A DNA stretch of 41,837 bases from Desulforadius tongensis (lineage in GTDB: Bacteria > Bacillota > Desulfotomaculia > Desulfotomaculales > Desulfohalotomaculaceae), in assembly GCF_016907915.1 (NCBI RefSeq), contig NZ_JAFBCW010000026.1:1-41837 (forward strand), given 5' to 3'. A program made the translations under genes and the position numbers. Positions 14,490 to 23,192 of the stretch are shown here, piece by piece; within the stretch, counting starts at the first letter, position 1, and each line of letters starts with the position of its first letter. Below the pieces are notes generated by a model that was given only the letters and a program-made list of their open reading frames with translations, had not been told where the DNA came from and ran no database searches.

Positions 14490-15809
14490 TTAAATACCTC
14501 CCATAACGATACCCATTACCAGTATAAAAACAGCCACTCCGGTGAAGATGTATTTTGCCAACACTTCCCACCACTCCCCCAGGGGCCTGGCCGCACCTTT
14601 GTTCACCTGTTCTCTGGCTCTCTTTGCCCCATAAATCCAGAAGAAAACTATCGCAGACAATACCGCCCCAAAGGGAACGATGTAAATGGTAACCACATCT
14701 GCAAAGCTGCCAAAGAGATTCAGGTTAATATCCAGGGGTATACCAATAAGGAATCCTACAATTGTTACAATAAAAGCACTTTTAGTTCTGCCCCACCCGG
14801 TACGATCTATTATTGCCTCTACCGGTACTTCCATTAAATTAAGGGCTGAGGAAAGGGCAGCAAATACAACTGCAACAAAGAACAGAATACCAAAGATATA
14901 CCCTCCGGGCATCATTTTAAATATAAAGGGCACTGTAATAAAAAGCAGCGGGGGACCGGCCTGAACATCAAGGTTAAAGGCAAAGGCTGCCGGAATAGTT
15001 ACCAGCGCCGCAAGTAATGATGCTATGGTGGTGTAAAATGCTGTGTTCAGCGCCGATGAAGGTATGTCTTCACTTTCTTTTAAGTAGCTGCCATAAACCA
15101 GCATGGCAGCACCCCCCAGGGAAACGGTGAAAAAGGCCTGTCCCAGTGCCATAACCCAGGTAATGGGCTTACCCAAGTAGGACCAATCCGGTACAAATAA
15201 GAAACTTACTCCTTCCTGGGAACCGGGAAGAGTTAAAGATCTAACCATCAAGATAGCTAAAATTATAAACAGGGCCGGCATCATATATTTATTTGCCGTT
15301 TCAATACCATCTTTAACTCCCATTCTGATAATAACCAGGGTTACCACCAGCGCTATAAAATGCCACAAAATGCTTTCCGGTTTTCCGGCAAAAGTGCCAA
15401 AAAAGGCTGGTATATCCATGGTGTTAAAGGCCCCGGTAATGGACAGCACCAGGTATTTGAGTATCCACCCCACTACAATAAGGTAGAACACAAATACCCC
15501 GCTGACCCCCAGCACCGGAATAATTCCCAGCGCCGCACCGGTGCTGCCTTTCATGCCCCTTTCTTCAAACACCTTTTCGTAAGAACCAATGGCCCCCTTT
15601 TGCTGGCTTCTACCAAAGGCAAATTCCCCCATCAATCCCGTTACGCCCAGCACAAAAGTAAAAACCAGGTAAGGAACCAAAAAGGCGGCCCCACCAAATT
15701 GCCCTATCCGCCAGGGAAACATCCAGATACTGCCCAAACCCATGGCAGCGCCAATACAGGCCAATATAAATCCCGTTTTACCAGACCAAGTTTCACGCTC
15801 TTCAGTCAT
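14490..15809 (-). CDS. Sodium-dependent NSS-family amino acid transporter (TnaT-like)
   Basis: The 439-aa protein has about 11 membrane helices and the unwound first-helix motif ACIGAAMGLGSIWMFPW, where NSS/LeuT-family carriers bind Na+ and the amino acid. The GGAA segments (FGGAAFLVPYLVF, SLGGAAMLVYGSYL) and the EVPVEAIID loop also fit. Bacterial members carry hydrophobic amino acids, and the Symbiobacterium TnaT carries tryptophan. It lies 45 bases downstream of tryptophanase in the same orientation, so tryptophan is the likely substrate (inference). A GAGGGGAT site precedes the ATG. Confidence 0.9.
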   Translation of the reverse strand: MTEERETWSGKTGFILACIGAAMGLGSIWMFPWRIGQFGGAAFLVPYLVFTFVLGVTGLMGEFAFGRSQQKGAIGSYEKVFEERGMKGSTGAALGIIPVLGVSGVFVFYLIVVGWILKYLVLSITGAFNTMDIPAFFGTFAGKPESILWHFIALVVTLVIIRMGVKDGIETANKYMMPALFIILAILMVRSLTLPGSQEGVSFLFVPDWSYLGKPITWVMALGQAFFTVSLGGAAMLVYGSYLKESEDIPSSALNTAFYTTIASLLAALVTIPAAFAFNLDVQAGPPLLFITVPFIFKMMPGGYIFGILFFVAVVFAALSSALNLMEVPVEAIIDRTGWGRTKSAFIVTIVGFLIGIPLDINLNLFGSFADVVTIYIVPFGAVLSAIVFFWIYGAKRAREQVNKGAARPLGEWWEVLAKYIFTGVAVFILVMGIVMGGI

Positions 15810-15854
15810 ATTATCCCCTCTTTTCCCGGTTAAGCAGTTACCTTTGCTGGTTCC

Positions 15855-17243
15855 TTACTGAACAGGCCTTAACCTGGCAGTGAAGTGTCTTAAAATTTTA
15901 GGCTCATAGGTAAACTCCAGGCCTTTTAAAGTGCCGGCCTTTTCTTTAATGTTTATTAATCCGTCTGCAACTATATCCAAATGGGTGTAGGTGTATACCC
16001 GGCGGGGAATAGTCAGTCTCAGTAATTCCAGCGGTGATTCCAGGTTTTCACCGGTATCAGGGTCTCTGCCCAGCAAAAATGAACCAATCTCTACGCCCCG
16101 TACCCCAGCATCCAGGTACAGCTCGTTTGCCAACGCCTGGGCCGGAAATTGATAGTACGGTATATGAGGGAGAATTTTTTTAGCATCTACAAATACAGCA
16201 TGGCCGCCGGTGGGGTATTGAATAGGAATTCCCCCTTCCCTCAGCCTTTCTCCCAAATATTTAACATGTCCAATTCTGTACTCAAGGTATTGGTAATCAA
16301 TCCCTTCATAAAGTCCCCTGGCCAGCGCTTCCATATCTCTTCCCGCCAGTCCCCCATAGGTTACAAAACCTTCCATCGGCACCACCCGGGAGCAGGCTTG
16401 GTTATATAGTTCCTCATCTTCTTTTATACCTAAAAGTCCACCAATGTTAACAATGGCATCCTTTTTAGCACTCATGGTAAAACCTTCAACATAGCTGAAC
16501 ATTTCCTTGATTATTTCCTTAATGGATTTATCGGCATAACCCTCTTCTCTCTCTTTTATAAAGAAAGCATTTTCAGCAAATCTAGCCGCATCTATAAATA
16601 TCCTTATATTGTATTTTTTGGCAATTTCACTTACTTTTCTAATATTATTCATGGATACAGGCTGTCCACCGGCACTATTACAGGTAATGGTAATTACGAT
16701 AAAGGCAATTTTTTCTGCACCTTGTTCATTAATAAAAGCTTCTAATTTTTCTAAATCAAAATCACCCTTAAATGGATGGTATTTCTCAGTGTCAAAGGCA
16801 TCTTCAATTACCATGTTTACAGCCCGGCCGCCGGCCAATTCCACATGGGCTTTGGTTGTATCAAAGTGCATATTGCTTATTACATACTGTCCCGGTTTTT
16901 TAATTAAAATGGGAAACAAAACCTGCTCCGCACCCCTACCCTGGTGAGTGGGAATGGTAAAATTGTAGCCAAAAATATCTTTAACAGCATTTTTAAGATT
17001 GTAAAAGTTTCTGCTGCCGGAATAAGCCTCGTCTCCCTGCATCAGGCCGGCCCACTGGTAATCACTCATGGCACCGGTACCGCTGTCTGTTAAGAGGTCA
17101 ATGTACACTTCTTCTCCTCTTAATAAAAATAAGTTATATCCCGCTCGCTCCAAAGCGGCTTCCCTCTCCCGGCGGGATATTCTCTTGATTGGTTCTACCA
17201 TTTTAATTCTAAAAGGTTCCGGTATAGGTCTAATTTCACTCAC
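15855..17243 (-). CDS. tnaA: Tryptophanase (tryptophan indole-lyase)
   Basis: This PLP enzyme splits tryptophan into indole, pyruvate and ammonia. The 462-aa length fits. Key segments are [13 protein letters not shown], the cofactor-binding [32 protein letters not shown] and MSAKKDA with the Schiff-base Lys (about residue 261). The close relative tyrosine phenol-lyase has an Arg in GVRSMERG that binds the phenol OH. Here the matching segment is [16 protein letters not shown], which is tryptophanase-like, so indole-lyase is preferred. It starts at GTG with AGGAGGGAG upstream. I see no TnaC-like leader peptide in the 150-base gap. First gene of a catabolic unit with the transporter, divergent from ridA. 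Confidence 0.92.
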   Translation of the reverse strand: MSEIRPIPEPFRIKMVEPIKRISRREREAALERAGYNLFLLRGEEVYIDLLTDSGTGAMSDYQWAGLMQGDEAYSGSRNFYNLKNAVKDIFGYNFTIPTHQGRGAEQVLFPILIKKPGQYVISNMHFDTTKAHVELAGGRAVNMVIEDAFDTEKYHPFKGDFDLEKLEAFINEQGAEKIAFIVITITCNSAGGQPVSMNNIRKVSEIAKKYNIRIFIDAARFAENAFFIKEREEGYADKSIKEIIKEMFSYVEGFTMSAKKDAIVNIGGLLGIKEDEELYNQACSRVVPMEGFVTYGGLAGRDMEALARGLYEGIDYQYLEYRIGHVKYLGERLREGGIPIQYPTGGHAVFVDAKKILPHIPYYQFPAQALANELYLDAGVRGVEIGSFLLGRDPDTGENLESPLELLRLTIPRRVYTYTHLDIVADGLINIKEKAGTLKGLEFTYEPKILRHFTARLRPVQ

Positions 17244-17394
17244 GCTGCTCCCTCCTGTTAAAAGAAGAATTTATTATTATAATTCCCCAGCGCTCACTTC
17301 CAATGCATTTTATTGAACAAAAGCGTTTAATAATCTTCAAAACAAGTGTAAATATTAACATTAAATTATTAAGATTATGGGAGGTAAAACAATT

Positions 17395-17799
17395 ATGCAC
17401 GAGCACAAAATAATTCAAACTGACCAGGCCCCGGCCGCCATCGGACCTTACTCCCAAGCCGTTAAATTTGGCTCAATGGTATTTGTATCCGGACAGCTGC
17501 CGGTTGATCCCGCCAGCGGTAATATCGCCAACACCATCCAGGCACAGACCCACCAATCTTTAAAAAATGTAGAAGCAATTTTAAAACAAGCCGGATGTTC
17601 GCTAAAAAACGTAGTTAAAACAACGGTATTTATTAAAAACATGGATCAGTTTAGTGAACTTAATGAGGTTTACAGCCAGTATTTTAGGGAATCCCCACCG
17701 GCCCGGGCCTGTGTGGAAGTGGCCCGGCTGCCGAAGGATGTTTTGGTAGAAATTGAAGCTGTGGCCTTTATTCCACCGGAACACCCCAGCAGAGGATGA
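17395..17799 (+). CDS. ridA: RidA family reactive-intermediate deaminase
   Basis: RidA hydrolyses enamine/imine intermediates such as 2-aminoacrylate to ketoacids and ammonia, protecting PLP enzymes. The 134-aa product has the family hallmarks GPYSQAVKFG, FVSGQLPVDP, ARACVEVARLPKDVLVEIEAVA with the conserved Arg, and forms a trimer in known members. I use the ATG at 17395, with GGGAGG ten bases upstream. An ATG at 17377 overlaps that site. It is divergent from tnaA across about 150 bases. Tryptophanase passes through aminoacrylate, so the pairing makes biochemical sense (inference). Confidence 0.94.
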   Translation: MHEHKIIQTDQAPAAIGPYSQAVKFGSMVFVSGQLPVDPASGNIANTIQAQTHQSLKNVEAILKQAGCSLKNVVKTTVFIKNMDQFSELNEVYSQYFRESPPARACVEVARLPKDVLVEIEAVAFIPPEHPSRG

Positions 17800-17805
17800 A
17801 AAGCA

Positions 17806-18012
17806 GGTGGCCTTTTGTACAAGTGAGCGTTTATGGATGAGCCGCTGCCAAACTAAGGGAGGGATGCCGGTGGAGGCAGGGGCCGCACAGGAAGTGCGGC
17901 ACCGGCATTTGAGCCAGGGAAGGCGAATATGCCGGGAACGTGTGCGCAGCCGGCAGACCGAGCGCTAAGTTTGGCCGGCGAAGGAATTTAAGCGAACGTT
18001 ACAAAAGCCACC
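17806..18012 (+). ncRNA. Highly structured non-coding element of unknown family
   Basis: The region between ridA and the next terminator folds into a closed multi-branch structure. P1 is GGTGGC (17806-17811) plus TTTTGTA (17813-17819) with TACAAAA plus GCCACC (18000-18012), 13 bp with one bulged C. P2 is GCCAAACT (17847-17854) with AGTTTGGC (17968-17975). P3 is ATGCCGGT (17864-17871) with ACCGGCAT (17901-17908), enclosing the hairpin GCCGCAC/GTGCGGC (17882-17888 with 17894-17900). P4 is TGCCGG/CCGGCA (17930-17935 with 17950-17955). P3 and P4 arms are interchangeable. It is GC-rich and no reading frame fits. I cannot match it to RNase P, SRP, tmRNA or a known riboswitch. The strand is uncertain, and it could instead be a dispersed DNA repeat. 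Confidence 0.6.
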
Positions 18013-18046
18013 AGCTTAGAACCGCAGCATTTTTCAGGGTAACTTA

Positions 18047-18086
18047 AAAAGGCCCTATGGTATATATTTGTACCATAGGGCCTTTT
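18047..18086. terminator. Bidirectional intrinsic terminator
   Basis: A 16-bp perfect stem (18047-18062 with 18071-18086) has four A on the left and four T on the right. It terminates ridA and the structured element on the plus strand and the HD-GYP gene on the minus strand, whose stop lies in the right arm. Confidence 0.9.
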
Positions 18087-19326
18087 AGCACCTTGTTTTA
18101 TTGATATCCATACTGCAGGCTTCTTTAAGTTCATGCAATTGATTATAGTTTTCCAAAAGCAGGTTCACCCATTTAGCATCTAAATCCCCCGCTTTAACTT
18201 TTTCCAGTAATATTTGTTCTACTTTATGCCGGGACAAACCCAACCGGTAGGGCCTGTCCTCCACCAGGGCGGAAAAAATGTCGCTGACAGCCATTATTCT
18301 GGATTCTGCACTTAATTTTTTACCATCTATGCCAAAGGGATAACCCCTGCCATTTAAACATTCGTGATGATAGGAAGCCCACAGGTTTATTTCCTCAAAC
18401 CCTTCCACCATTTCTAAAATACGATAGGTGTAATAGGTATGGCATTTTATAATATTGTACTCTTCTGGCGTCAACCGGCCGGGTTTTTCCAATATTGATT
18501 CCGGCACCGCCAGTTTTCCCAAATCGTGCAGCAGCCCAGCCACCCGCATGGCCCGGCAGTGATCGCGGGAAAAACCGGCCAATTCGGCCATCTCCCCGGC
18601 CACCAGGGATACCAACCGGGAATGCACATGAGTAAAGCGGCTCTTGCCGTCAATTACCCGGGCAAAAACCTCACCGACACTTAAAAGTTCCTCCATGCTG
18701 ACATTTTTTCTGCCCGGCTTAATCCGGCTGAGCAGTATTCTTTCATAATTACCGCCGGTTAAATCCAGCCAGAAACTCTCCCTCCGGGCCAGGTCCACCA
18801 GTGCCAGTACAAGCTGGGGATCAAAAAAAACCCCGGCCAGAGAAGTAATTTTTTTTATAATTTCATCCCTCTGCTGCAGTATGTACCGGCCGCTGTCAAT
18901 TAACACGTCTACCCGGTCGGCCAGGTGAATTATCCTGCTGGCCAAAGGTATGCTTTCCCCGGCCAGCCCGGTTTTATTTTTACCATCCCACCGGTCATGA
19001 TGGCAAAGTATAACCACAGATAGAGGCTTGAGCAGCGGTGAAGAATTTACAAGCCGCTCACCGCGCATACAGTGGTCATAAGTGTTTTGAACTTCAAAAT
19101 CCACCAACCTGGCCTTTTCAGTAAAGTTAATGGTTCCAATATCATGCAATAGCGAAGCGCAAACCACTTCACTGGTTTCATTTTCATTAAGCCCTATTTT
19201 CCGGGCTATTTGCTGGGCTATTAAAGCAACTCTGATATGGTGTTTCATTAATCCCTTTCCGGTAAAATCCAAGGCTGTGGACAGGGCAAATAACAGTTTA
19301 TAATAATCGATATTCAAATCTTTCAC
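18085..19326 (-). CDS. HD-GYP domain protein, likely cyclic-di-GMP phosphodiesterase
   Basis: HD-GYP enzymes hydrolyse c-di-GMP. The product has two HD-type domains. The first (about residues 20-185) has the H...HD pattern with SLLHDIGTINF and CHHDRWDG. The second (about 230-390) has the full HD-GYP set: GLLHDLGKLAVPESIL, the KCHTYYTYRIL helix, YHHECLNGRGYPFG and VSDIFSALVEDRPYR. There is no membrane segment or receiver domain, so it is cytosolic. The start is taken as GTG at 19326, seven bases after AGGTGG, with a TTG one codon earlier as the alternative. It is divergent from yigZ. Given several chemoreceptor-type proteins nearby, a link to motility is possible. Confidence 0.88.
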   Translation of the reverse strand: MKDLNIDYYKLLFALSTALDFTGKGLMKHHIRVALIAQQIARKIGLNENETSEVVCASLLHDIGTINFTEKARLVDFEVQNTYDHCMRGERLVNSSPLLKPLSVVILCHHDRWDGKNKTGLAGESIPLASRIIHLADRVDVLIDSGRYILQQRDEIIKKITSLAGVFFDPQLVLALVDLARRESFWLDLTGGNYERILLSRIKPGRKNVSMEELLSVGEVFARVIDGKSRFTHVHSRLVSLVAGEMAELAGFSRDHCRAMRVAGLLHDLGKLAVPESILEKPGRLTPEEYNIIKCHTYYTYRILEMVEGFEEINLWASYHHECLNGRGYPFGIDGKKLSAESRIMAVSDIFSALVEDRPYRLGLSRHKVEQILLEKVKAGDLDAKWVNLLLENYNQLHELKEACSMDINKTRC

Positions 19327-19459
19327 CAAATTCCCACCTCTATTGGGGTTAATAACAATTTATGTTATTTATCTTGTTGCGGAATACTGCCGGGGCTGGA
19401 AGTTTACCCTTGCTTTAATAAACTTAAGTATTTTAATATTTACTGGGAGGGAAAAGAAT

Positions 19460-20074
19460 ATGAAAAACAGCTATTTAACTTTACAACAGCCGGTTCAAAC
19501 AGAAATTATCATTAAAAAGTCTCGTTTTATCACATCTGCTTCCCCGGTTGATAATGAGGATGAAGCCAATGCATTTATAGAACAAATTCGCACTGAACAC
19601 AGTACCGCCACCCACAATGTGTTTGCTTATGTCATCAACGAGCAGGTTCAGCGTTTCAGCGATGACGGCGAGCCCAGCGGTACGGCCGGCAGGCCGGTAT
19701 TAGAAGTAATCAACCGCAAAGGATTGTCTAAAACGGCACTGGTGGTTACCAGGTATTTCGGGGGAATAATGCTTGGCGCCGGTGGTTTAGTGCGGGCGTA
19801 TTCAGAAGCGGCGGTAAAGGGTATTGAAACAGCGGGAATAGTAGAAAAACTACTGCACCGGCAGTTGAACATCACCATGGACTATCACTGGATAGGCTTG
19901 GTAAAACGCGAGGTGGAAAATGCCGGGGCAAAACAACTCCATATCCAGTACCTCCAGCAGGTCAAAATGCAGTTTTACCTGCTGCCCGATGCCGCAAAGA
20001 GTTTAACTCAAAAGCTAATCGAGGCCACCGCTGCACAAATTAATATTGAGGAAGGGCCGTTATCTTACATATAA
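19460..20074 (+). CDS. yigZ: YigZ/IMPACT family protein
   Basis: The 204-aa protein has the N-terminal UPF0029/IMPACT domain, with FSDDGEPSGTAGRPVLEVI and VTRYFGGIMLGAGGLVRAYS, and a C-terminal DUF1949 ferredoxin-like domain. The family is conserved but its biochemistry is unsettled, with proteolysis-related or translation-regulation roles proposed. I choose the ATG at 19460, with GGGAGG ten bases upstream. The frame is open further upstream, but that part looks non-coding. It is a single-gene unit ending at the stem-loop 20144-20167. Confidence 0.9.
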   Translation: MKNSYLTLQQPVQTEIIIKKSRFITSASPVDNEDEANAFIEQIRTEHSTATHNVFAYVINEQVQRFSDDGEPSGTAGRPVLEVINRKGLSKTALVVTRYFGGIMLGAGGLVRAYSEAAVKGIETAGIVEKLLHRQLNITMDYHWIGLVKREVENAGAKQLHIQYLQQVKMQFYLLPDAAKSLTQKLIEATAAQINIEEGPLSYI

Positions 20075-20143
20075 CTGTGCACCGCATCCCTGCCAGAACA
20101 TGAAAAAGATTGCCCGCCTCTCCGCCAAGGCCAACCACCCTGT

Positions 20144-20167
20144 AAGGGCTTGGGTAATCAAGCCCTT
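20144..20167. terminator. Terminator between convergent yigZ and the 150-aa membrane protein gene
   Basis: Nine-bp stem AAGGGCTTG/CAAGCCCTT (20144-20152 with 20159-20167), weakly T-rich on the plus side. Confidence 0.6.
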
Positions 20168-20173
20168 GCTTTA

Positions 20174-20626
20174 TCAATTTGCCGTTTTTTGGGGCAGTAC
20201 CACCGTCCACTTTTCCGGGTGCCGGGCAATCTTACCCGTCTCTGTGTTCTGCAGTACAAAAGCAGATTTTTGGTAGAGGTCTTTTAAATTTTCCTCGGAT
20301 TTAAGTATCTCCTCCCGGGTGTAATTGATGGCTGTGTTTTTCAGATACTTCCACACCATATAGCGCACATACACTGCTGAAATTGTAATTAACAGGCCGT
20401 ACAGCCACGGGCTCACAAAAAATATGCAGTACAGGCCGATAATTAAAGAATAACCGGCCATGGTGGACAATGTGCGCAATCTGAGCAGGAACTTGGATAA
20501 TTTTATTTCTCCTTTATAAATTTTTTCATTGTAGTGTTCAATACTCTTGCGCCGGTCTAATTTAATCTTTATTTTATTGTTTTGTACCATTTCTTTCAGT
20601 ACGTCAAAACGTGTTGGTTCAAACAT
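20174..20626 (-). CDS. Hypothetical two-helix membrane protein, 150 aa
   Basis: The product has a charged N-terminal region (residues 1-45, rich in Lys/Glu), two closely spaced hydrophobic segments (about 54-73 and 75-93) and a soluble charged tail of about 55 residues. Both ends would be cytoplasmic. A GAGGTGGGTG ribosome site precedes the ATG. No family is recognised and it is transcribed alone, convergent with yigZ and divergent from the chemoreceptor gene at 20823. Confidence 0.65.
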   Translation of the reverse strand: MFEPTRFDVLKEMVQNNKIKIKLDRRKSIEHYNEKIYKGEIKLSKFLLRLRTLSTMAGYSLIIGLYCIFFVSPWLYGLLITISAVYVRYMVWKYLKNTAINYTREEILKSEENLKDLYQKSAFVLQNTETGKIARHPEKWTVVLPQKTAN

Positions 20627-20822
20627 GCTGCTTCACCCACCTCACTGAGTACTAAACTATATATTCAACTTAATACTAAATAATCCTTTTTGCTGTTATG
20701 TGTAATAATGACCGGGACGGGATATTTGTCTGAATGTTTTGATATAAATTTATTTACACACTATTTCTATATATTGTAATATATATATAATGTTTAAATT
20801 ACAACCGGGAGGTGATGAAGCC

Positions 20823-22403
20823 ATGGTAAAAAGCTATGGTGGATTAAAGTTTAAATTCGGAGTTTTGTTTCTCGGCGTAATGCTCGCTTTCTCCGGGACC
20901 ATGGGTATCTTAATGTACAGCGTCATCAAAAAGGAAACAAGCATCGCGGCCATGGAAAAAGCAAAGAGCGACCTGGCCATGGGGAAAGAATTAATTGATG
21001 AATGGTATCCAGGTCCTTGGCATGTTGAAGGAGACAAGCTTTATAAAGGCGACATTCTGATGAACAAAAACTATGCTGTTGTAGACAAAATCGGCCAGTT
21101 AACCGGTGACACGGTAACTATTTTTCTGGGCAGCACCCGCATTACCACCAATGTTATAAAAGATGACGGCAGCCGTGCCGTGGGCACCACCGTTTCAGAC
21201 TTAGTGGCGGAAACGGTTTTAAAAAAGGGTAAAGATTATTACGGCGAAGCCAATGTTGTAGGCAAAATTTACCAAACGGCTTATACACCGATAAGGGACA
21301 GCAGCGGCAATATTATCGGTATTTGGTATGTGGGAGCTTCCAAAGAATTTGAAAATGCCATGATCAATTACGCTTTAAAATATATTATTTTCGGTTCCGC
21401 CGTTCTTGTGGTTTTGGGCATCCTGGCACTGATTTTCTTTACCAAAAAAATCATCACTACACCAATAGCTTCGCTAATTAACTGTGTAGAACGAATTGAA
21501 GCCGGCAGCTTGGATGTACAGATAGATGAAAACACAGGGGATGAGCTGGGCCGGCTGGGTCACGCCTTTAACAGCATGACCGGCAAATTAAAAGAAATAA
21601 TGACCAAAATGTCGGATTATGCCCACAGCCTGTCCTCCCAGGGGCAGCAGCTGTCCGCCGTCAGCGAAGAGGTTTCCGCTTCCATACAGTCTATATCTTC
21701 AACATCTGCCCAATTAGCTGCTTCAGCAGAACAGGAGTCCGCCAGCGCAGGTATGGCACTGCAGGCAGCAGAAAAAGTTAAAGCAGCTGCCGAAAGGATT
21801 ATGGATAACAGAAAGAATATAGTGACCAAAATTAATAGTATTAAATCCACCGTTAATAAAGGGGCTGAAACTGTAAGAAGTTTGAACAATAAATCAGCAG
21901 AGATCGGCCAAATAATTGATACCATCAACAATATTGCAGAACAAACCAACATGTTGGCTTTAAATGCCGCCATTGAAGCTGCCAGGGCGGGAGAACACGG
22001 CCGGGGGTTTGCAGTGGTGGCCGATGAGGTTAGAAAACTGGCGGAGCAGTCATCTTCTGCTGCCGGCAGCATTGAAGAAATAATTAAACAAATTCAGCTG
22101 GAAACCACACTGGCCGCAGATGCCATGGCCCGGGGAACCATTGAAGTGGAAGAAGGAGTCGAAGCCATTGAAGTGTCCGGCAGGGCAGTGGAAGAAATTT
22201 TAGAGCAGGCCCATATCAGCACCGATATGGCCCACAAGATGGCTCAGGTGTCTGAACAAAACAATGCTGGTATTCAAGACCTGGCCCAATCCACCGAGCA
22301 GAGCAGCGAGGCTATGCAGCAGGTAGCTTCTGCCGCTCAAAGCCTAACCAAAATTGCCGAAGAGCTGAACACCTTTGTTTCTGAATATGCCATAAATAAA
22401 TGA
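20823..22403 (+). CDS. Methyl-accepting chemotaxis protein with single Cache domain
   Basis: This is a membrane chemoreceptor that senses a ligand outside the cell and signals to CheA/CheW. It has a first membrane helix (about residues 11-33), an extracellular single-Cache domain of the sCache_3 type (about 34-180, with [17 protein letters not shown] and [19 protein letters not shown]), a second helix (about 187-207), a HAMP domain (to about 265) and a C-terminal signalling hairpin with tip [21 protein letters not shown] take the ATG at 20823 with GGGAGGTGAT upstream. The ligand is unknown, though this Cache class often binds small carboxylates. The 5' region is AT-rich. A strong terminator follows. 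Confidence 0.93.
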   Translation: MVKSYGGLKFKFGVLFLGVMLAFSGTMGILMYSVIKKETSIAAMEKAKSDLAMGKELIDEWYPGPWHVEGDKLYKGDILMNKNYAVVDKIGQLTGDTVTIFLGSTRITTNVIKDDGSRAVGTTVSDLVAETVLKKGKDYYGEANVVGKIYQTAYTPIRDSSGNIIGIWYVGASKEFENAMINYALKYIIFGSAVLVVLGILALIFFTKKIITTPIASLINCVERIEAGSLDVQIDENTGDELGRLGHAFNSMTGKLKEIMTKMSDYAHSLSSQGQQLSAVSEEVSASIQSISSTSAQLAASAEQESASAGMALQAAEKVKAAAERIMDNRKNIVTKINSIKSTVNKGAETVRSLNNKSAEIGQIIDTINNIAEQTNMLALNAAIEAARAGEHGRGFAVVADEVRKLAEQSSSAAGSIEEIIKQIQLETTLAADAMARGTIEVEEGVEAIEVSGRAVEEILEQAHISTDMAHKMAQVSEQNNAGIQDLAQSTEQSSEAMQQVASAAQSLTKIAEELNTFVSEYAINK

Positions 22404-22437
22404 TTAACGGTACCGCTTTAAAATGTTATTAAATGCA

Positions 22438-22467
22438 AAAAAACCTTCAGCATGCTGAAGGTTTTTT
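22438..22467. terminator. Bidirectional terminator between chemoreceptor and tRNA genes
   Basis: AACCTTCAGC and GCTGAAGGTT form a near-perfect palindrome (core 22442-22463) with an A run on the left and six T on the right. It serves the chemoreceptor gene on plus and the Leu-Cys tRNA operon on minus. Confidence 0.88.
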
Positions 22468-22469
22468 AA

Positions 22470-22545
22470 TGGAGGCGACGCCCGGATTCGAACCGGGGAA
22501 TAAAGGATTTGCAGTCCTCCGCCTTAGCCACTTGGCTACGTCGCC
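22470..22545 (-). tRNA. tRNA-Cys (GCA)
   Basis: 76 nt with encoded CCA, acceptor GGCGACG/CGTCGCC, anticodon loop CTGCAAA. Confidence 0.96.
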
Positions 22546-22554
22546 AGATTTAGA

Positions 22555-22643
22555 TGGTGCCGGAGATCGGACTTGAACCGATACGGTGATTGCTCACCCC
22601 AGGATTTTAAGTCCTGTGCGTCTGCCAATTCCGCCACTCCGGC
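22555..22643 (-). tRNA. tRNA-Leu (TAA)
   Basis: 89 nt with a long variable arm, encoded CCA, acceptor GCCGGAG/CTCCGGC, anticodon loop CTTAAAA. Confidence 0.96.
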
Positions 22644-22673
22644 AGGAAATTTATCAGCCACCAAGCAGTATTT

Positions 22674-22702
22674 AGTTTAACAAAAATTTTCTCTTTAGTC
22701 AA
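22674..22702 (-). promoter_or_regulatory. Promoter of the Leu-Cys tRNA operon
   Basis: On the minus strand: TTGACT (22702-22697), 17-base spacer, TAAACT (22679-22674), about 30 bases before tRNA-Leu. Confidence 0.7.
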
Positions 22703-22745
22703 GTAGAATTTTTAGCTAATAAAAGGTTTTGTAAAATCAAAATTA

Positions 22746-22774
22746 TTGACGATTTTTGTCGATAGTGCTAGAAT
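22746..22774 (+). promoter_or_regulatory. Orphan sigma-A promoter
   Basis: TTGACG (22746-22751), 17-base spacer, TAGAAT (22769-22774) on the plus strand. No plus-strand gene lies downstream, only a terminator-like hairpin at 22802-22827 and then tRNA genes on the opposite strand. Confidence 0.6.
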
Positions 22775-22780
22775 AGTTGC

Positions 22781-22827
22781 TGTCAGCATTAATAGCCATC
22801 CCCCGGCCCCTGCCGGGTATTTTTTTT
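22781..22827 (+). ncRNA. Possible very short transcript between orphan promoter and terminator
   Basis: The start site would fall near 22781. CCCGGC/GCCGGG (22802-22807 with 22812-22817) followed by TATTTTTTTT forms a textbook terminator, giving an RNA of about 45-50 bases. No reading frame with a ribosome site fits. It could be a small RNA, a decayed attenuator or a chance arrangement. Confidence 0.35.
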
Positions 22828-22848
22828 GTATCTGTTAAGGGGGGATAA

Positions 22849-22876
22849 AAAAACTACCTTGTATTAGGTAGTTTTT
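22849..22876. terminator. Terminator of the Asp-Phe-Gly tRNA operon
   Basis: Stem AAAAACTACC/GGTAGTTTTT (22849-22858 with 22867-22876) with A and T runs on both sides. Confidence 0.85.
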
Positions 22877-22878
22877 AA

Positions 22879-22953
22879 TGGAGCGGAAGACGGGATTCGA
22901 ACCCGCGGCCCTCGCCTTGGCAAGGCGATGCTCTACCACTGAGCTACTTCCGC
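22879..22953 (-). tRNA. tRNA-Gly (GCC), third copy
   Basis: Identical to the copies at 12789 and 12997. Anticodon GCC, encoded CCA. Confidence 0.97.
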
Positions 22954-22963
22954 ATATTTTTAA

Positions 22964-23039
<76 letters not shown>

Positions 23040-23043
23040 AAGA

Positions 23044-23119
23044 TGGCGGAGCTGACGGGACTTGAACCCGCGATCTCCGGCTTGACAGGCCGGCATGTTA
23101 ACCACTACACCACAGCTCC
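23044..23119 (-). tRNA. tRNA-Asp (GTC), third copy
   Basis: Identical to the copies at 12868 and 13076. First gene of the Asp-Phe-Gly operon. Confidence 0.97.
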
Positions 23120-23152
23120 GCTTCACTGCCAGCATCATCGCTGACATACATT

Positions 23153-23181
23153 AGTATACAAAAAGTAAGATTACTTGTCAA
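23153..23181 (-). promoter_or_regulatory. Consensus promoter of the Asp-Phe-Gly tRNA operon
   Basis: On the minus strand: TTGACA (23181-23176), 17-base spacer, TATACT (23158-23153), a near-perfect strong promoter about 35 bases before tRNA-Asp. Confidence 0.85.
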
Positions 23182-23192
23182 TTAGTAATATT

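Noticed and set aside
15855-17243. Tyrosine phenol-lyase instead of tryptophanase
   Set aside because: The Arg that binds the phenol hydroxyl in that enzyme is replaced in [13 protein letters not shown], and other segments follow tryptophanase.
17753-17968. A 71-codon plus-strand frame beginning inside ridA
   Set aside because: It overlaps the end of ridA and runs across the structured element. Composition is not protein-like and there is no ribosome site.
17806-18012. Cobalamin riboswitch for the structured element (GAGCCAGGGAA slightly recalls the B12 box)
   Set aside because: The remaining conserved elements and their order do not fit, and the element is followed by no gene on the same strand.
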